From: Polydactylus sextarius
Taxonomy: Eukaryota > Chordata > Actinopteri > Polynemidae
Length of the DNA stretch: 64,000 bases
Reading direction: 5' to 3'
NCBI GenBank assembly: GCA_016801845.1
Contig: CM028909.1
Span: 15,000,313 to 15,064,312 of the forward strand
Positions 43,038 through 56,656 of this stretch are shown here, one piece after another. A program made the position numbers and the translations under genes. Numbering within the stretch: position 1 is the stretch's first letter; the number at the start of each line of letters is the position of its first letter. The notes beneath the pieces were generated by a model. It was not told the origin of the DNA. It searched no databases and was given only the letters and a program-made list of their open reading frames with translations.

Positions 43038-46000
43038 CACTGCGCTTTAAAAAAATAAATACTGTTTGGATCAGATGGATCGGAGGAAGACCCTTCACTG
43101 TGTACGAGCCCTATGAATAGTGTTTTCCTTAGGGGGCTACCACCACGTCCCACGCTGCGTGCACGGAGTAATGTGTTAGTTTTGGCACAGTTACCAACTT
43201 CTGTTCAGCCTTTGAGGAAAAAAAAAAAAAAAAAAGAAAAAGAACAACCGCGCGATATTAAAACTTGTGGGATTTCAGCTGTCGTCTCCAAATTACTCCA
43301 CATGGGCTCAAACTATTTAACTTTTTATTGTAACCTTCAGAGAAATTAGCTACAGCAGACTATCTATTTAACAATAAAAGAATTACATTTGTAATAATTA
43401 CAGTTTGACTTTTTATTTGCGGGTAGATTTAATTTACTCCCTCTCCCTCCCTCTCTCTCTCCGCTTCCCCTGTCATTTGGACGGTGTGGTTTTGAACACG
43501 AGACAACATTTTTCAGGCCAATGTGGGATAAATTAAATATGAATTTATATCATAGCTGAAAGGAATCTCATGCGAGGCTTTACCCACGGTCGTGTTGATC
43601 TAATACTGCACATTCCTCTGTTAATACAGAGACCTGAAACTAGCGCTGCGTATTACGCAATATTCTGTTATAGAAAACAAACAATACAAAACCGGGAAGA
43701 AAAAAAAATGGGGGAAAAAAACTAAAATTTGATTTGTACAGTGTTGCGTCAGTGGGATTGTTGTCTTGCTTGTTTAAAAAAACCTGTAAACTGTGGGTTG
43801 GGTTTGTTGAGGTAACGATTTCACGAAAGTTTCTGTCGTTTTTGCGGTGTCATCACATGGACAGTATTTGCGCACAACGTCAGTGCGTTTTCAAATATTT
43901 AAAATGTCAGCTGAAATCCCAAGAAAACAACTAGAAAAAAAAAAAGACACCGCGGTGTTTTGGAATGAAGAAAAACATCCAAAAAGACTTGATCATTATT
44001 AATGTTCCAAGGACTCACCACACAACTGTCTGGGTCAAACCTCTAACAAGGCAAGACTCGCCCGCTTTTACGGATAATAGGCCTAATGCTGAACAGGAGA
44101 CACAGCCATTAGGCCCACACTTCACATGAATCAAAAAAAAAAAAAAAAAAAAAGGATCTCACAGCAGATAAAATGGAAAATAACACAGACTATGTGCTGA
44201 AATAACAAAATATTCTAAAACCAAATCATCATCAAAAACAAGCACATTTAAGTCCTTTTGATGTGATCTTAGTCTTAAGACTAGAGGATGCAGGTGCCAT
44301 GTTTGAACACTAAGACCAGAATATTTCCAGACATCATGTGGTGGACTTAATAAAAGAACAAACATTTAAGGTTATATGCTTTTTATATATTATTCAAGGC
44401 AAAACATATAGCCAGAATACGAGTGTTTTCAATTTTTGGCAGGGTTTTTTTTTTTTTTGTATGTTTATTGTTTTTTGACCTGAGATATTTTGGATGAACA
44501 AATCTGTAGGAACAATTCATAGTTTCTCTACACGCAAGAAATGACTGCGTCTGGAAAACTGTAGCTTATAAAGATGAGATGAGTGATGCTTAATCAGACA
44601 ATACAGATGTGAACCTGAGAAGAGTTCAAGTTCTTCCTGTGTGATATTCTCTTTATCCTGATGAGTGCACATGATGATACTTAATATTTTGGTGATCAAA
44701 TATGAGTATTATAAGAATTAAAAAAACAAGTAAGTCTAGATATCAGAGCCAAGAGATGTTTAGGTGAAAATTCTAGAGTTTGATGCTATTTGGCAAGTTA
44801 GAAACCTGCAGTCTGACTCAGACTTGATGTCTCCTCGTGGTCTTAGAGCAGCATGTGTCACTGTTTGTTATTGTAGTACATAATGAAAACGGTCATTTTA
44901 AAGGAACAACACTTTGCAAGAAGCCAAGACACATCAGTTTGAGAGTTTAGAGGGTCACAAGAAAGAGCTCCATGCATAAACTATCAGCTCCTTTACTCTG
45001 ATTTTCTTGTGTTGTGCCAGGGGTATTGTCAATGTGGCCTCCTCGTCCAACCTCCTCACCAATTCCAAGAACGTGCAGTTGGTCCTGGACCCCAGCCTGG
45101 CACTGCTGAGTCGTCGCCAGCGCCGGCTGATTCGGCAGAATCCTGGCATCTTGCACGCCATCGCTGCTGGGCTGCACACTGCCATAAAGGAGTGCAAGTG
45201 GCAGTTCCGCAACCGCCGCTGGAACTGCCCGACCACCCACAGCCCAGCAATTTTTGGCAAAATTGTCAATCGTGGTGAGCCCCTCTTGTCTTCCTCTCCA
45301 GGCAATATTTGGATAATTTTGGCCAGGATGTAATGGAATCTCTTGTACACATTTAAATAGCTTTGTCTCTAAATATTTCCCAATTTTGTGTTTAAAAAAA
45401 AAAACTGGCAAAACCACATCTTAAAAGACTGGATCAAGTTCTGATGGGAAGTTCTGACGTTGTTTCCTCAGGTTGCCGAGAGACAGCGTTTGTATTTGCC
45501 ATTACCAGCGCAGGAGTGACCCATGCTGTGGCTCGCTCATGCTCAGAAGGGGCCATTGAGTCGTGCACATGCGATTACCGTCGCCGAGGTCCTGGAGGGC
45601 CAGACTGGCATTGGGGGGGCTGCAGCGACAATGTGGACTTTGGACGGATGTTCAGCCAGGAGTTTGTGGACTCCAGTGAGAGGGGCAGAGATCTGCGCTA
45701 CCTCACCAACCTACACAATAATGAAGCTGGCAGAATGGTAAGGGTTTGACACTAAACCCTAACATAATTGTTTTTTTTTAATCAGAATTCCCATAGCCAT
45801 AAACGTATTTGTGATTTTCTTCTTTGTGTAATGGCCTTTGGTCTTCCTCTTCGCAGACTGTGTCTTCAGAGATGCGTCAGGAGTGTAAGTGCCACGGCAT
45901 GTCAGGCTCTTGCACTGTGCGTACCTGTTGGATGCGTCTGCCCAGCTTCCGCACAGTAGGAGATTTCCTCAAGGACCGCTTTGATGGAGCATCCAGAGTT

Positions 46001-46348
46001 GTCTATGCCAACAAGGGAAGCAACCGTGCCTCTCACCGAGCTGACCCCCGCCACCTGGAACCTGAAAACCCAGCTCACAAACCCCCCTCTGCCATGGACC
46101 TTGTCTATTTTGAGAAATCACCAAACTTCTGCTCCTACAATGGCAAAACTGGCACTTTGGGAACTTCTGGAAGAACATGCAACAGCTCTTCTCCAGGCCT
46201 AGATGGATGTGAGCTGCTATGCTGTGGACGTGGGTTTAAGACTCGGACAGAGACTGTGACTGAACGCTGCCACTGCACTTTCCATTGGTGCTGCCATGTT
46301 AGCTGCCTGAACTGTACCAGTACACGAACGTTACATCAGTGTCTATGA
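42841..46348 (+). CDS. wnt1: Wnt-1 secreted signalling protein, four exons, 370 aa
   Basis: Wnt1 is the secreted ligand that maintains the midbrain-hindbrain boundary and dorsal neural tube. Exons are 42841-42941, 45021-45274, 45472-45737 and 45857-46348. They sum to 1113 bases, 370 residues plus TGA, the same length as human WNT1. A signal peptide (LLLGVKAACILLVSSLSG) is followed by NNSGRWWGIVNVASS. Further landmarks are ECKWQFRNRRWNCPT, GKIVNRGCRETAF and SCTCDYRRRGPGGPDWHWGG. The lipid-acceptor Ser in CKCHGMSGSC is about residue 223, followed by TCWMRLPSFR. VYFEKSPNFC and the CTFHWCCHVSC C-terminal knuckle complete the Wnt cysteine pattern. It is divergent from wnt10b. The chosen ATG gives a normal signal peptide directly after the leader. 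Confidence 0.98.
43003..43035. repeat. Poly-A tract in wnt1 intron 1
   Basis: An uninterrupted run of about 33 A bases shortly after wnt1 exon 1, with no recognisable retroelement body in front of it. The 2.1 kb intron (42942-45020) shows no other clear feature beyond shorter A runs near 43218 and 44132. Confidence 0.85.
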
Positions 46349-47937
46349 TCGCAGGTGGAAAACCACGTTAATATTTAGGCATGTATGAAAAGCAAAGAAG
46401 GACTTCTTAGTGAGACAGGTAGTTGGCTGAAAATCGACTAGCATGCGGGTGGTTTGAGTTGTTCGGTAGAAGCTAGAGAAACTTCAAGGCGGGTAAACTG
46501 ATACAGGGAACACAAACATTCAATCAGTGTTTTTTTTTTTTTTTGGAAGTTCGAAAATGGAGAAAAGCACAAATACACAAAACAGGTCATGAAGGAAGTA
46601 TATGTGCTTGCTCCTTGGTTTTGGTGCTTGACAGTATTAAGAGGGTATTAAAAAACCTACAACCATCCATGTAGAATGGAAATCATCCACTTCCCTCAAG
46701 TGTTTACACTGTGGAAGACAGGGGACAAACTGATGGGGAGAATTGGTTAATGTAACCAGGTACGACCAGAAACCTCTTCTCCCCCAATGAGGGCAGAAAC
46801 TGGACGCAATGTTTCACAGATGTTTCTGTGGCCAGAGAGCCACAAACATGTTCTCTCATAAACTGGTGAAGACCTCTAACAAGAGGGAAATTATTTAAGA
46901 AAAAAAAAAAGCTATTTTGTTTTCTTTTGCTGAAGTTTGGCTTCTTTCACATGAAACTGTGTGAAGTTTATCTCTAGGGATAGGCTGTCTGTTCCCAGCT
47001 TGTGTACTTAGGCCCTGGATGCAGCCCAACCACTTATAATTTCCTCACCACATTTGCCCTTTTTATTTAGATTTCTCTGGAGTTGAATACACCTCAGTTC
47101 TTATTTGCCACTCTGACTTACCACAGGATGGTCCTGATGTTACATGACTGGAACTGGTGCTCGCCAAGCAAAATAGAAACGGACTGAACAAATCTTACTG
47201 AGGCAAAGTAATTTGAATGTATTATCAATACACTGAATATCGTGGCATGACTAGTATGTAGTTTGGCAAAGTGGAGGGGTCAGCATTAAAAAATAAATGA
47301 AATGAGACCTGGAGACCATGCTCTAAACTTTTAAACTATTTCTATTTTGATAAATACACTGAAGTCACAAAAAGACACTAAAATCTTTGTTTATACATGA
47401 GGGTAGCATTAAAGTAGTAAAGGTATTAAGCCAGTAAATGGTGTATAACGTACAAGGCTGTAAAAAAACATTTTATTTTGAAGAAGCCCCTGTAGAAGAA
47501 ATCATACTGTATATCAGCTAAGAGAACCAAAATACTGTAAATACTAAAATATATGAATATATTTATAATGATGTCTCTTGTAAGTTTGCTGAATGATTAA
47601 TGCACATGTCAGTGGCTGGAGATTATGCTACCTTTAGCATCAGGTCAGGATATGTTTTGATCTAAGCCCTTTTTCTATTCTAGTATAATGTACCTGACAC
47701 ACTCTCATTAGAAACACAGCTTCATTACTTCTTTGCTTGTTCCCTGTACAAAAAAAAAACACTTGTGTTTGGTCATGCACTGAATATTTACCTTTTTTAT
47801 ATTACTGTAAATATGAAATATTTATTTCTGGGGAATTTTTTATACTGTTATAGAGAGATGTAAGAAAAAGTTTGTTTTTTTTTAGATTTTAATCAAAAGA
47901 TTTAGATCCCAGTTGGTTTTGTATTGTATGATAGAAC
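46349..47937 (+). other. wnt1: wnt1 3' untranslated region
   Basis: The stretch runs from the stop codon to a canonical AATAAA with no coding sequence. It is AT-rich with TATTTAT-type motifs near 47818-47824, which may mark mRNA instability. The length, about 1.6 kb, is plausible for a developmental signalling gene. Confidence 0.6.
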
Positions 47938-47943
47938 AATAAA
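47938..47943 (+). terminator. wnt1: Polyadenylation signal of wnt1 (AATAAA)
   Basis: AACAATAAAGTCTATATTTTC follows a long AT-rich 3' region with no competing AATAAA in a better context. It is about 1.6 kb after the wnt1 stop. Confidence 0.6.
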
Positions 47944-49029
47944 GTCTATATTTTCAATTAAGTTGCCTTTCTGAATGTGTCAAAAGATACTATTATGCCT
48001 GTTGTAGTTTCTGTGTTTGAGATAGTTTTGACAACCAACCAAGTGAACATATAAGCCTATCCCTGGGTGTCCATTGCTTAATCCTATTACCACCACCAAA
48101 GCAGCCTCTTTCCCCAGCTCACAAAACATCCCTGCATCTGTGCTCCCAACCACAGAGGCGGCCCCAGCTTATCTAGCCACATACCTTATTTCATACAGGA
48201 TTTTACTGCATTGACTGTTTTGCTTCATTTGTTTAATGTCAGAGAGAAATACAGAAATAATATAAAAAAGAATGAAAACTTAGAGTCTCCCCCCGCAACT
48301 CCTGGCAACCTGACTAACCACGGGAGTTTGGAGAGCTTTGCCATTTTCTCTTCAGCCCACCACAGCACAGGAGCAGCCCGGGTCATCACAGACAGAGCAC
48401 AGTGGAGGCACAGTAAGGCCACCAACACACACTCATAAAACCCTAAGGCCCCAAAACAGTGCAACAGAGTTAAACTTGTGAGGACAGTCAGAGGTGACAG
48501 GGTGACAAGTGCATGATGATATGAGTCTCTGTTGCTTGTGGGACAAGCTGAGGTTAAGTTCAAAAAAAAAATCGAGCAGAGATTAGTCAGCAACTCAAAG
48601 ACAGCTGAAAGTTTAATTCTATATATGTAAAAGAATAGAGAAAATAGAAAGAACAAATGAGGTGGATGGGCTACAAATACGATGAAATGAGAGCAAGCTG
48701 GAAAACGTATACATCCAATATCTGCAGAACTAATTTTCCATATCCCACCACAGCAGAATAGGGATGAGTACAATCTAAAACATGATACAGCTTAAAGTAT
48801 AATGTGACAAATGGAGAAATAAGACACGGGTGAAAGCACATCGCAATTCACTTGAAGGTGAAATGGTTTCCAATCATGGATACATCGCGAAAAAGCAAGC
48901 AAATAAAAGAGAAAGTAGCAATTTAAAAAAGAAGAGGGAAAGTAGGGTTCAAATCCCAGGCGTGAGAGTGAGGTGGGAGAGTTGGTAGAGGGAGTGAGTG
49001 GAAGGGGGTGCTGCCTGTGGGAGTGCTGA

Positions 49030-49265
49030 GGAGTCAGTGATAATTAGCTCAATTAGTGACAAAGGCAGTGTAATAAATACCGACTTAGTGTCTGGGTCCC
49101 TGCTGGCCTCTCCCTGCGCAGCCTGCGATTTGGCCCTGGCCTGACGGACAATTCATTAAACTGACAAAATACCCCACCGTCCAGGCGTGACGCAGCGAGT
49201 TAGCCCCCTACAGGCCCAGCTCATTGTTCTAATTGTCTGGGCTGGAGTCACTTTGTGGCCGCCTC
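49030..49265. promoter_or_regulatory. Candidate wnt1 3' neural enhancer
   Basis: About 2.7 kb downstream of the wnt1 stop there is a block packed with homeodomain cores: TAATTAG (49041), AATTAG (49051), TAATAAA (49071), ATTCATTAAAC (49151) and CTAATTG (49230). A Sox-like ATTGTT (49223) and a TCF-like CTTTGTG (49251) lie with them. GC-richer, complex sequence separates the sites, unlike the flanking low-complexity DNA. The mouse Wnt1 locus is known to carry its midbrain/dorsal neural tube enhancer 3' of the gene with homeodomain sites. Position and motifs match that element, but I cannot align them here. Confidence 0.55.
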
Positions 49266-50961
49266 CTCCTTCACCCACCCCGCCTTCACACTCTGCCTTC
49301 AGAAAACCCATGGAGTTAATGCCCCTACCTTACTCTGTAAGTAGGTGATCGGCAGGTTGGAAAAAAAAAGCAGTAAGAGTTCCTTGGGGTGGGGCGGCTG
49401 GTGGGGGAGGCAGTGGGATTAGCGAATGGAGGTTGCCTGGGAGTGCTGAGAGCAGCATCGATCGGAATGTAGGAGAGATGAGTCCAGAAGCTCGGATGCG
49501 GGACAAAGCGAGAGTTAATAAGGAAAGATTGAAGGGGCTGGCGACAATGGGCCGCCACCCGAGTCGAGATGAAATTGCTTCCGAGGATTATTGGGAGACG
49601 GTGTGAGCGTTGTAGGCTTTTTGTGTGAGTGTGTGTTTGGTTGGGCATTTGTGTGTTTGTGCTTCAGTGTGTGTGCATGGGGCAAGGGGGAGCGCTGGAT
49701 TGATGGCTGCCCCTCTGGTTGGGGAGCAGGGGACCAGGGGAGGCTAACCGGCTGTTCCCACAGTCTGTTCTGCTGCAGCCACCTTTGACACACGAGGCTG
49801 CCAGGCGGCGAGCAGGCAGCCATGGTAAGAAGGGCACAAACAAAAACAACAGCTCTGCTGCACAAAAGTCACTAGGACGGCCAGTGGAGAAGAGCAGGCT
49901 GGAAGTGAGAGTTTGAGGAGGGGAAAAAAGGAGAAAGATCAGGCAAGTGTAACAGGGAGGATAAGAAAAAGTATAGACAGCACAGAAATATCCAACTGAC
50001 TTCCATTTTTGGTTTGGATCCTGCTCGCTACTGTTTCAAAATAATAATATCAACACATTATCATCCAGTTGTGGCTGAACAAAGTCTGCATGGTTACTGT
50101 CTAAACTACCATGTCACTTTGGTCTTGGGGTTGATTGTCTATTAAATAGTCATTTTCCATTTTGGATAAATCTGTTTTCAATGAATTAGCAAAACAGTTT
50201 CACTGAACCATTATCTGGTCTTTACAGGACCCCTAACCTCAGTTGCAACAGGAGAAAAGGGCCAAAGTTAATACAGCAAATTTGCTTGAGCAAGGAAGCA
50301 GTTTTCACTAAAGTCCAAATTGTTCTCCTTACAACAATGCAGTCAATCACCAAAGAACATGCTCAGACACAAGATGATATGGCACGATGGAGGCACAGCA
50401 GCTTCATATTAAAATTCCTGCTAAATTGTGGAAAAATGTTTGCCCGTTGGGTGGAGTTGGCTTTAATTTGAAGGGCGTATGATAAAGAATTTAGAATTGG
50501 GTTTGGGTCACCACACTGAATGATAGGCTGCTCACAGTGGTTGTGATGGACAATGGTGCATGGCTTGGATCTGGCACACAAAACTGGTTTGATTTCTATG
50601 CTGCCCCACATTTCATTGTGATCCTAGGATCCAAAAATGGGCCATGTTCCAATTAATTAGGGCACTGTAATGACAGGAACACCCTTAACACTGCTCATGT
50701 AATAATCAGAAGCATTTGTTTTGGTGCCATTAAGTGACCACAGGGCTATTATGTAATAAAATATGGATTTACAGCCTCATCGCACACATGTTGCATAAAA
50801 CATTAGAATTAACTACACCTCACCTATAGTTATACAAAATTACCAGATGGATTAACAGGCATCAAATTAAGTGAAATTTAATTCAGATTACAAGGAAACA
50901 ATGAAAAAAGCATCAGTGTGCCTACGTGCACATGCGTGTGATTTTGTGCGCATACTCAAGC

Positions 50962-50963
<2 letters not shown>

Positions 50964-51010
<47 letters not shown>
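50964..51010. repeat. (GT)n microsatellite
   Basis: About 23 perfect GT units. Confidence 0.95.
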
Positions 51011-51011
<1 letters not shown>

Positions 51012-51244
51012 ATGGCAGCTGGGAGGCAGACACGGTCCAGGAGAATCATCCCCTAGCAACTGACCTTTTCAGCAGATGGCAGTTCCAGAGTAACAGCCAC
51101 CCAGCATCACAATGGCCGTGGCCTCCTAACATCTCCATCACTTCATCATCTACCGACCTGCCACAACCTGTCACACAGGAGAGAGGGAAGGTTACATTCA
51201 TACATTCAACATGGCAGCGAATGCATGCATATATGCACTCGAGT

Positions 51245-51247
<3 letters not shown>

Positions 51248-51275
<28 letters not shown>
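51248..51275. repeat. (TC)n microsatellite
   Basis: About 14 TC units. Antisense frames through it read alternating Arg-Glu and are not genes. Confidence 0.9.
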
Positions 51276-51277
<2 letters not shown>

Positions 51278-54200
51278 ATTTTTGACATCCGCTTGCTTCC
51301 AAGTCCAACACATTCCACACGCTGCAGTTTGCAGTTTGGGTCTACGCTCGACTGTTCCCATGTTCCTGGGGTATGCAGCAGGGCAGTGGAAGAGATGAGA
51401 TGAGAGGAAGAGAGATTTAGGAGAGACACAGAGGACACTGACTGCTGTCCGCAAACCTCCAGACACTCTCAAACCGCTGCTTTCCGTTGTTGGGTTTTCT
51501 GCACATAGTGAATCAGGGTGGGAATGTGGACAGACCACTCGACCACGGTGAGCAATCAGTGTGATGTCTGTGGTCAGGCTCTGTGCCCCTGTGGAGCGAG
51601 ATGGAGAGCGAGCCCTGCAGTTGAGGTGGGAGGGATATAACTTTGCGGTAATTGTGCGTGCATGTGTGTGTGTGTTTGTTATATGCCAGCACACTTCACA
51701 CATGTATAAAGATGTTCTAAGTTGTAGTCTCCACCATGTGAGCACAGTAAATCTGCATGGGGTTCTGCTATGTTCTCAGTTATCAACACTTCCCACCCTG
51801 TGCATGTGGATAGCGTGGCCTCTTGCTATTTCGCTCGGTGACGTCTTCTCTGTTGACTCGTTTGTTTTATTGATATTAAATAATGTTCTTGACCTCAAGG
51901 CTCTTGAGATACACACTTCAACACCACGAAAACACCACCTCTAACTAAATGCATAAAAGCAGCCGAACGGTTGGCTTTAAAAAACAACTTGACAAAACAT
52001 TTGAAAAGGCACAGGGTGAAAAAAATATGGTGAATTTTGCGAATAATTAACCTGGAAAAACCAGCAAAGTGACAACAAACAGATAAAGTGACAGATCGAA
52101 ATCGGTTCCAAGTGTTTTAGTTGGAAAACTTTGCGTCAGAGTGCGACTTTAAACTGCTGTATATTCTAGGGGAGACCTTATGCTAGCAAACACCAACTCC
52201 TCCTGTAAACAGAGCCGTGATGACAGAGAAACGGCTGGGCTGAGACAAACGACAGTAGAATATGTTTACAGACATTTGACGATGTATGGGTACAGCATAG
52301 CAACGTTTTCAGCCCACATGATCCACATGAAATATGAGCACAAACTGTGACACAACATAAGCCTGTGCATAATTTCACCTGTCAGCAGGGATGAAGCCTG
52401 CATTTATTCAAATCAAACACACTAGTCAGTGATGAATTGCAGCAATATGTGTCTGGCTATATTCAATGTTAAGACTTCTCATGATTCAAATGTATCTTTC
52501 TGACATCGGATTTGAATGTATGAGGTTTTTCAATTGTTTTTTCTTTTGTTGCCTAGATGTGAGATCATTTGTGCAACACAGTGAAATACGACTAAAACAT
52601 GTTAAGTCAAAATGACTGTATGTGTATTATGCTTCACCCAGAGAGATTATTTTGATCATATTATCTGGATGACAACATGCCATCTTTGGATTAAATAAAC
52701 AACAATGAGAAATTTCTGAAGGAATGAGGCCCATTATCTCCTTTCTACTAATACTCTTGGAAACAAAAGGAGAAATACTCCGTTTTTGGTTTTAATTACA
52801 AGCTTTACAGCAACAGTGGGCAAAAGCTCAGCACTGACACAGCAGTAGAAGAATGTTTATTTGCTGCAGTTTAGGAGCTGAATGGCTATGACACATTCCT
52901 GTGTCATTGGCTTGTCCCGCTCACAGACACACATCACATTCACACACTGGCGCCCCATGTGTTGGTTCACGACTGCACACACATACACGGCAGTTCAGTT
53001 CCCCTCTATTGTGTCGCGCACACGTCCACAAAATGTGCCACCTCTAGAAACTCGGAGCATGCCTGAACCGTGTGCTCACTGATGACGACTTAGTGTGAAA
53101 CGACTAACTGGGCCTAATACTTCCTGTGTGTCACAGTGTGAGTGTGTGTGTGAGTGTGTGGCTGTTCAAGTTACAGCAGTAACTTGAAGATGAGTTATTC
53201 ACGCCTTACTTCAGCATTATGAGGATTCCCACCCACAAAGCACGCAGAGTGTGCACGTGTACGCGTGCTGATATGTGTATGTGCTCACTTGCATGTCTGC
53301 GTAGCTGGCAGCACACACCTCTTCATCTTTCCCTCTGCAATTCTATCCATTATCCCAAGCATCTGGCAGCCAAAGCCTGTAAAGAAGACATTTCTCTTGG
53401 CAACTGTTTTTTAAAGGCAGTGACACAGGGGACAGCCAACCACAGGAGCCACACATCTTCCAATCTACATGCATACTGAGAACTGCTTGCAAAACAGAAC
53501 CGCCCCAGTCTCGCTCTCTCTTGCTCTCTCAAAACACACACATTTTCTTTTTGTGTCCCACTCGTGCTAACAGAGACACACACACACACACACACGCGAT
53601 ACTGCTCCCACCCACCCTTGTCTCTCTGCAATATACTCAACTAAGCTTTGAGGACTAATCACTTCCAGAGCCGCAGCTATCCTACAACTGTGCCAGCAGC
53701 CTTTCAATACATTGTGCACCCTAAAAAGTTCCTTCTGGCCCCCAAATGAATACTGTGTGACTGTGATACATGGACTACATGGGCTTACACTGCAGAAGCC
53801 ACAACTGCTATGATTTTAATGTACAAATGTGTTTAATTTAGTGACATTAAATACTGCTAGTTGTTGACATGGGTAGTGTCCAAAGAGCAAAATTGATTGA
53901 TGAAAACTGCTGTGTAAATGTCATCATTTTGGATGCTGCAGCTATCAAATGACTGTGTGAGGGCACTGAGCCCTCCATGCTGTCTTGCAGGGGACAGTAA
54001 CAAAAGTTTAATTGCTCCTTGAGTGCACCTGAACGTGTCCTCAGTTGACACTCAGCTGCTGAAAGATAAACACATTCTTTGTATAACTGAAATGACACAG
54101 TAAGTGCATTAACTAATATCACATGTATATTGTTTCCCATTCAGGGAACAGCTGCAGTGAGCAGCTTCTCTGCAAAATAAGCATGTGGGAAGACATCTTT

Positions 54201-55007
54201 GTGTTGCTTGGCTGCTGGTCATAAAGTTCTCTGGCATCTGGATCATCTAAAAGACAAATGGGTGTGTAAGCTTGATAGGATAATTGTTCTTATTTTGATA
54301 GGCTACCAGCTAAGCATTTGTCTAGCAGCCAGAAAGCTTCCATCATAAATTATCTGGGATATAAACAAGTTTGTTTCATTATAGCTTGACTTTCTTTTTA
54401 GAAGACAGATGAGTGAGTTGGCTTATGAAGAACTATGAGTCGGGGGGAGTAGGGGAAGATGCAAGTCAGGTGAACTGTTCGCTACATGTTTGCCCACACA
54501 TTAATCCAAGGATAAATGAGTCAAAGTACTCACTTGTGTCTGCACTGAAGGGGTCTGAAGATTTTTGGTCTCTTGCCTTGTTCATGGTGGACTAGTTTCA
54601 TGTAAAACTTCCCGCTTTATCTTCATCTTCAACCTCAAGCTTATACAACATTTTGTATGTTCCTCTGAAACCCTGGAAAAGAAATGATAAGAATAACAGA
54701 TATTTATTCTGTTTGAAATTAGATCTGTGTTTTTGACCTGTTCAGCGTCCCCTATTTTAACCCAAAACCTTCTTGTCTTGTGAAACTGTCTGACACCAAA
54801 ACCAAACTGTCTTGACTTTCTCGGAAGAACAATGATAATTCATACCCAAAGAGATGCAATCAACTCTTTAAACATGGATACATGTCAGCCTTTTAAAGAT
54901 ATCAAACATGACTGCTAAATACATTCTACATCAGCTTAAATTTCAGTTTCCCAAATTAACCTTCACATGGAGTGTGAGGAGACATAAAACCTAGTATTAA
55001 CTAAAGC

Positions 55008-55310
55008 ATACACTACTGTGCAAAGGTTTAGGTACTATGGGGCATGATAATGAGTCCAAACATACAACTAGGGCAACAACAACAAGGATTTCTAGAGCAG
55101 ATGGTTTGGCCCCAGTAGAGCCCTGATCTCAGCATCATGCAGTCAGTCTGGGAATACATGAAACAACATGTACATCCTATTTGGCAAATATGCTGAAAAA
55201 ATGTGCACACATGTACCAAGGAGAGCTGGTGCCATTTTAAAGTATTTTAGTATGCATTAAATAAACCACATTTGAAAGTTTTGTTCTACTTAAAGTGTAT
55301 AGCACTGTAC
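55008..55310 (+). mobile_element. Decayed Tc1/mariner-like element (transposase fragment)
   Basis: The plus strand reads GGCATGATAATGAGTCCAAACATACA, translatable as HDNxSKHT, the Tc1-family motif around a catalytic Asp (usually HDNDPKHT). It is followed downstream by TTGGCCCCAGTAGAGCCCTGATCTC, the decayed counterpart of the WPxxSPDLNPIE stretch. Terminal-like strings ACTACTGTGCAAAGGTTTAG (55012) and GTGTATAGCACTGTACC (55295) bound it. The reading frame is broken and most of the element is deleted, so it is an inactive relic. Confidence 0.6.
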
Positions 55311-56656
55311 CTGGCACTGTGTGGTAGTCACTGCGTGATCGTAGCCAAAGGTTTTATTCACTGATGTAGAATAGTGTCGCCCTAAGACAGTACTGAAAGC
55401 ATCAATGCAGGTGTAGAAAATAATGACAAGAGCGTTGAGTAGCGTTGGTTTAGAAATGGCAAAAGGCTGCCATCTAGCGGCCTTAATGTCGAATTACAGC
55501 CATTACATTGATAAGTTGATTTTCCAAACCAAAACAAAATTATGGATAAAAAACAACTACAGTCGAATGCAGACACGAACAGTTACATTTTAATCTGGAA
55601 TAACTGATTTTAAGTTAACAATTAAACTCCTCACGTGTGTGTTACAAGTTAACTGGTGTTTGTGTTAACTGGTGCCATAACGTGCTCCAGATGTTACATC
55701 TGCAGATTCGTTATTTTTTAATTGGCTTTGTTAATTTATCTTTTAGCCATTTTAGCCATGAAGTAGTTTTCTACTATCCTCACCTATGCAAGCTATGTTA
55801 ATGCAACATAAGGTATCAACATTAACAGACTAATAATGTTTTATAAAAGCACACAGTAGTCATAAAGGTCACTTTTTAGAAGACCTGTAAGTCCTAGGCC
55901 ATGATCAAAGATGTACTCACATCTCTTAGACATAAATATCAGTAAGAATTCAAAACTACTCAAAGATCAGGCCAATAATGATTCATTAAGTGCTATGATG
56001 ATTATTGTCATTTTGTCAGCATTTCACACATAGATGGCAGCGTAGCCAGTTTGTCTAACGCTGTCAGTAACTGTAGTTTTAATTGCACCTTGTGGACAGA
56101 AGTGTCAATGTACAGTAATATCAACACTGTTGCACAAATTTCACTTTCATGAACTTCAGCCATCCGAGCTACCATTAGCATTAGCAGTAACGTTAGCAAT
56201 CCTGTTAGCGTGTAAAACTAACATTAGCTAACACTTAAGTTATTTTAAATTGCCCTGCTGTGCACAGTGTCAGTGTCAGTTGTCAGTTGACACATTAAAC
56301 AAAAGTAATTTACCAAATATTTGTGATTTACCAAATGTTTTTCTTTTGCTGTTTTAATCCTTCTGTCGCTGCTTCAGTGAGAGTTTCCTGATCCAAGTAA
56401 GACCACGAAACCAGAAATGGGTTGATCCAAAGCTTCCGGTAGAATCTACCATCAACTAGTGTGGAGGGCTGTTTTTGTTGGTTGTACAGAAATGGCCCTT
56501 AGGGGCCCAAATGAGTGTAGAAGTATGCAATTGTGATATATGTAACTCAGATATATTGTGCAATGTGCACAAATATGGTTTTGTACATAAAAATCGCACC
56601 AGTCGTGTCAGTGGATTGTTATGATCTGTGGTTTGTCTGGTGGGAGGGGTTTTCAC

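Larger units (their letters stand above)
49266..55007. other. Intergenic, downstream of wnt1
   Basis: No gene is recognised. The stretch has microsatellites at 50964-51010 and 51248-51275 and several CA/GT-rich patches near 51660 and 53130-53160. Open frames in this stretch are short or run through repeats. An exon-like string near 49.8 kb is discussed under rejected items. Confidence 0.5.

Noticed and set aside
44947..45417. Minus-strand frame of 156 codons opposite wnt1 exon 2
   Set aside because: Antisense shadow of wnt1 exon 2; no start context, domain or splice support.
48225..48773. Minus-strand frame of 182 codons downstream of wnt1
   Set aside because: Hydrophobic, low-complexity translation with no recognisable family, no promoter and no splice structure; probably chance in AT-rich DNA.
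49745..49823. Exon-like string with a pyrimidine-rich CTGCAG acceptor and ATG followed by GTAAGA
   Set aside because: No coding exon in phase follows, the encoded sequence is unrecognised, and GT/AG strings of this quality arise by chance in 13 kb.
51206..51745. Minus-strand frame of 179 codons
   Set aside because: It ends in the TC microsatellite (Arg-Glu run) and shows no conserved motif.
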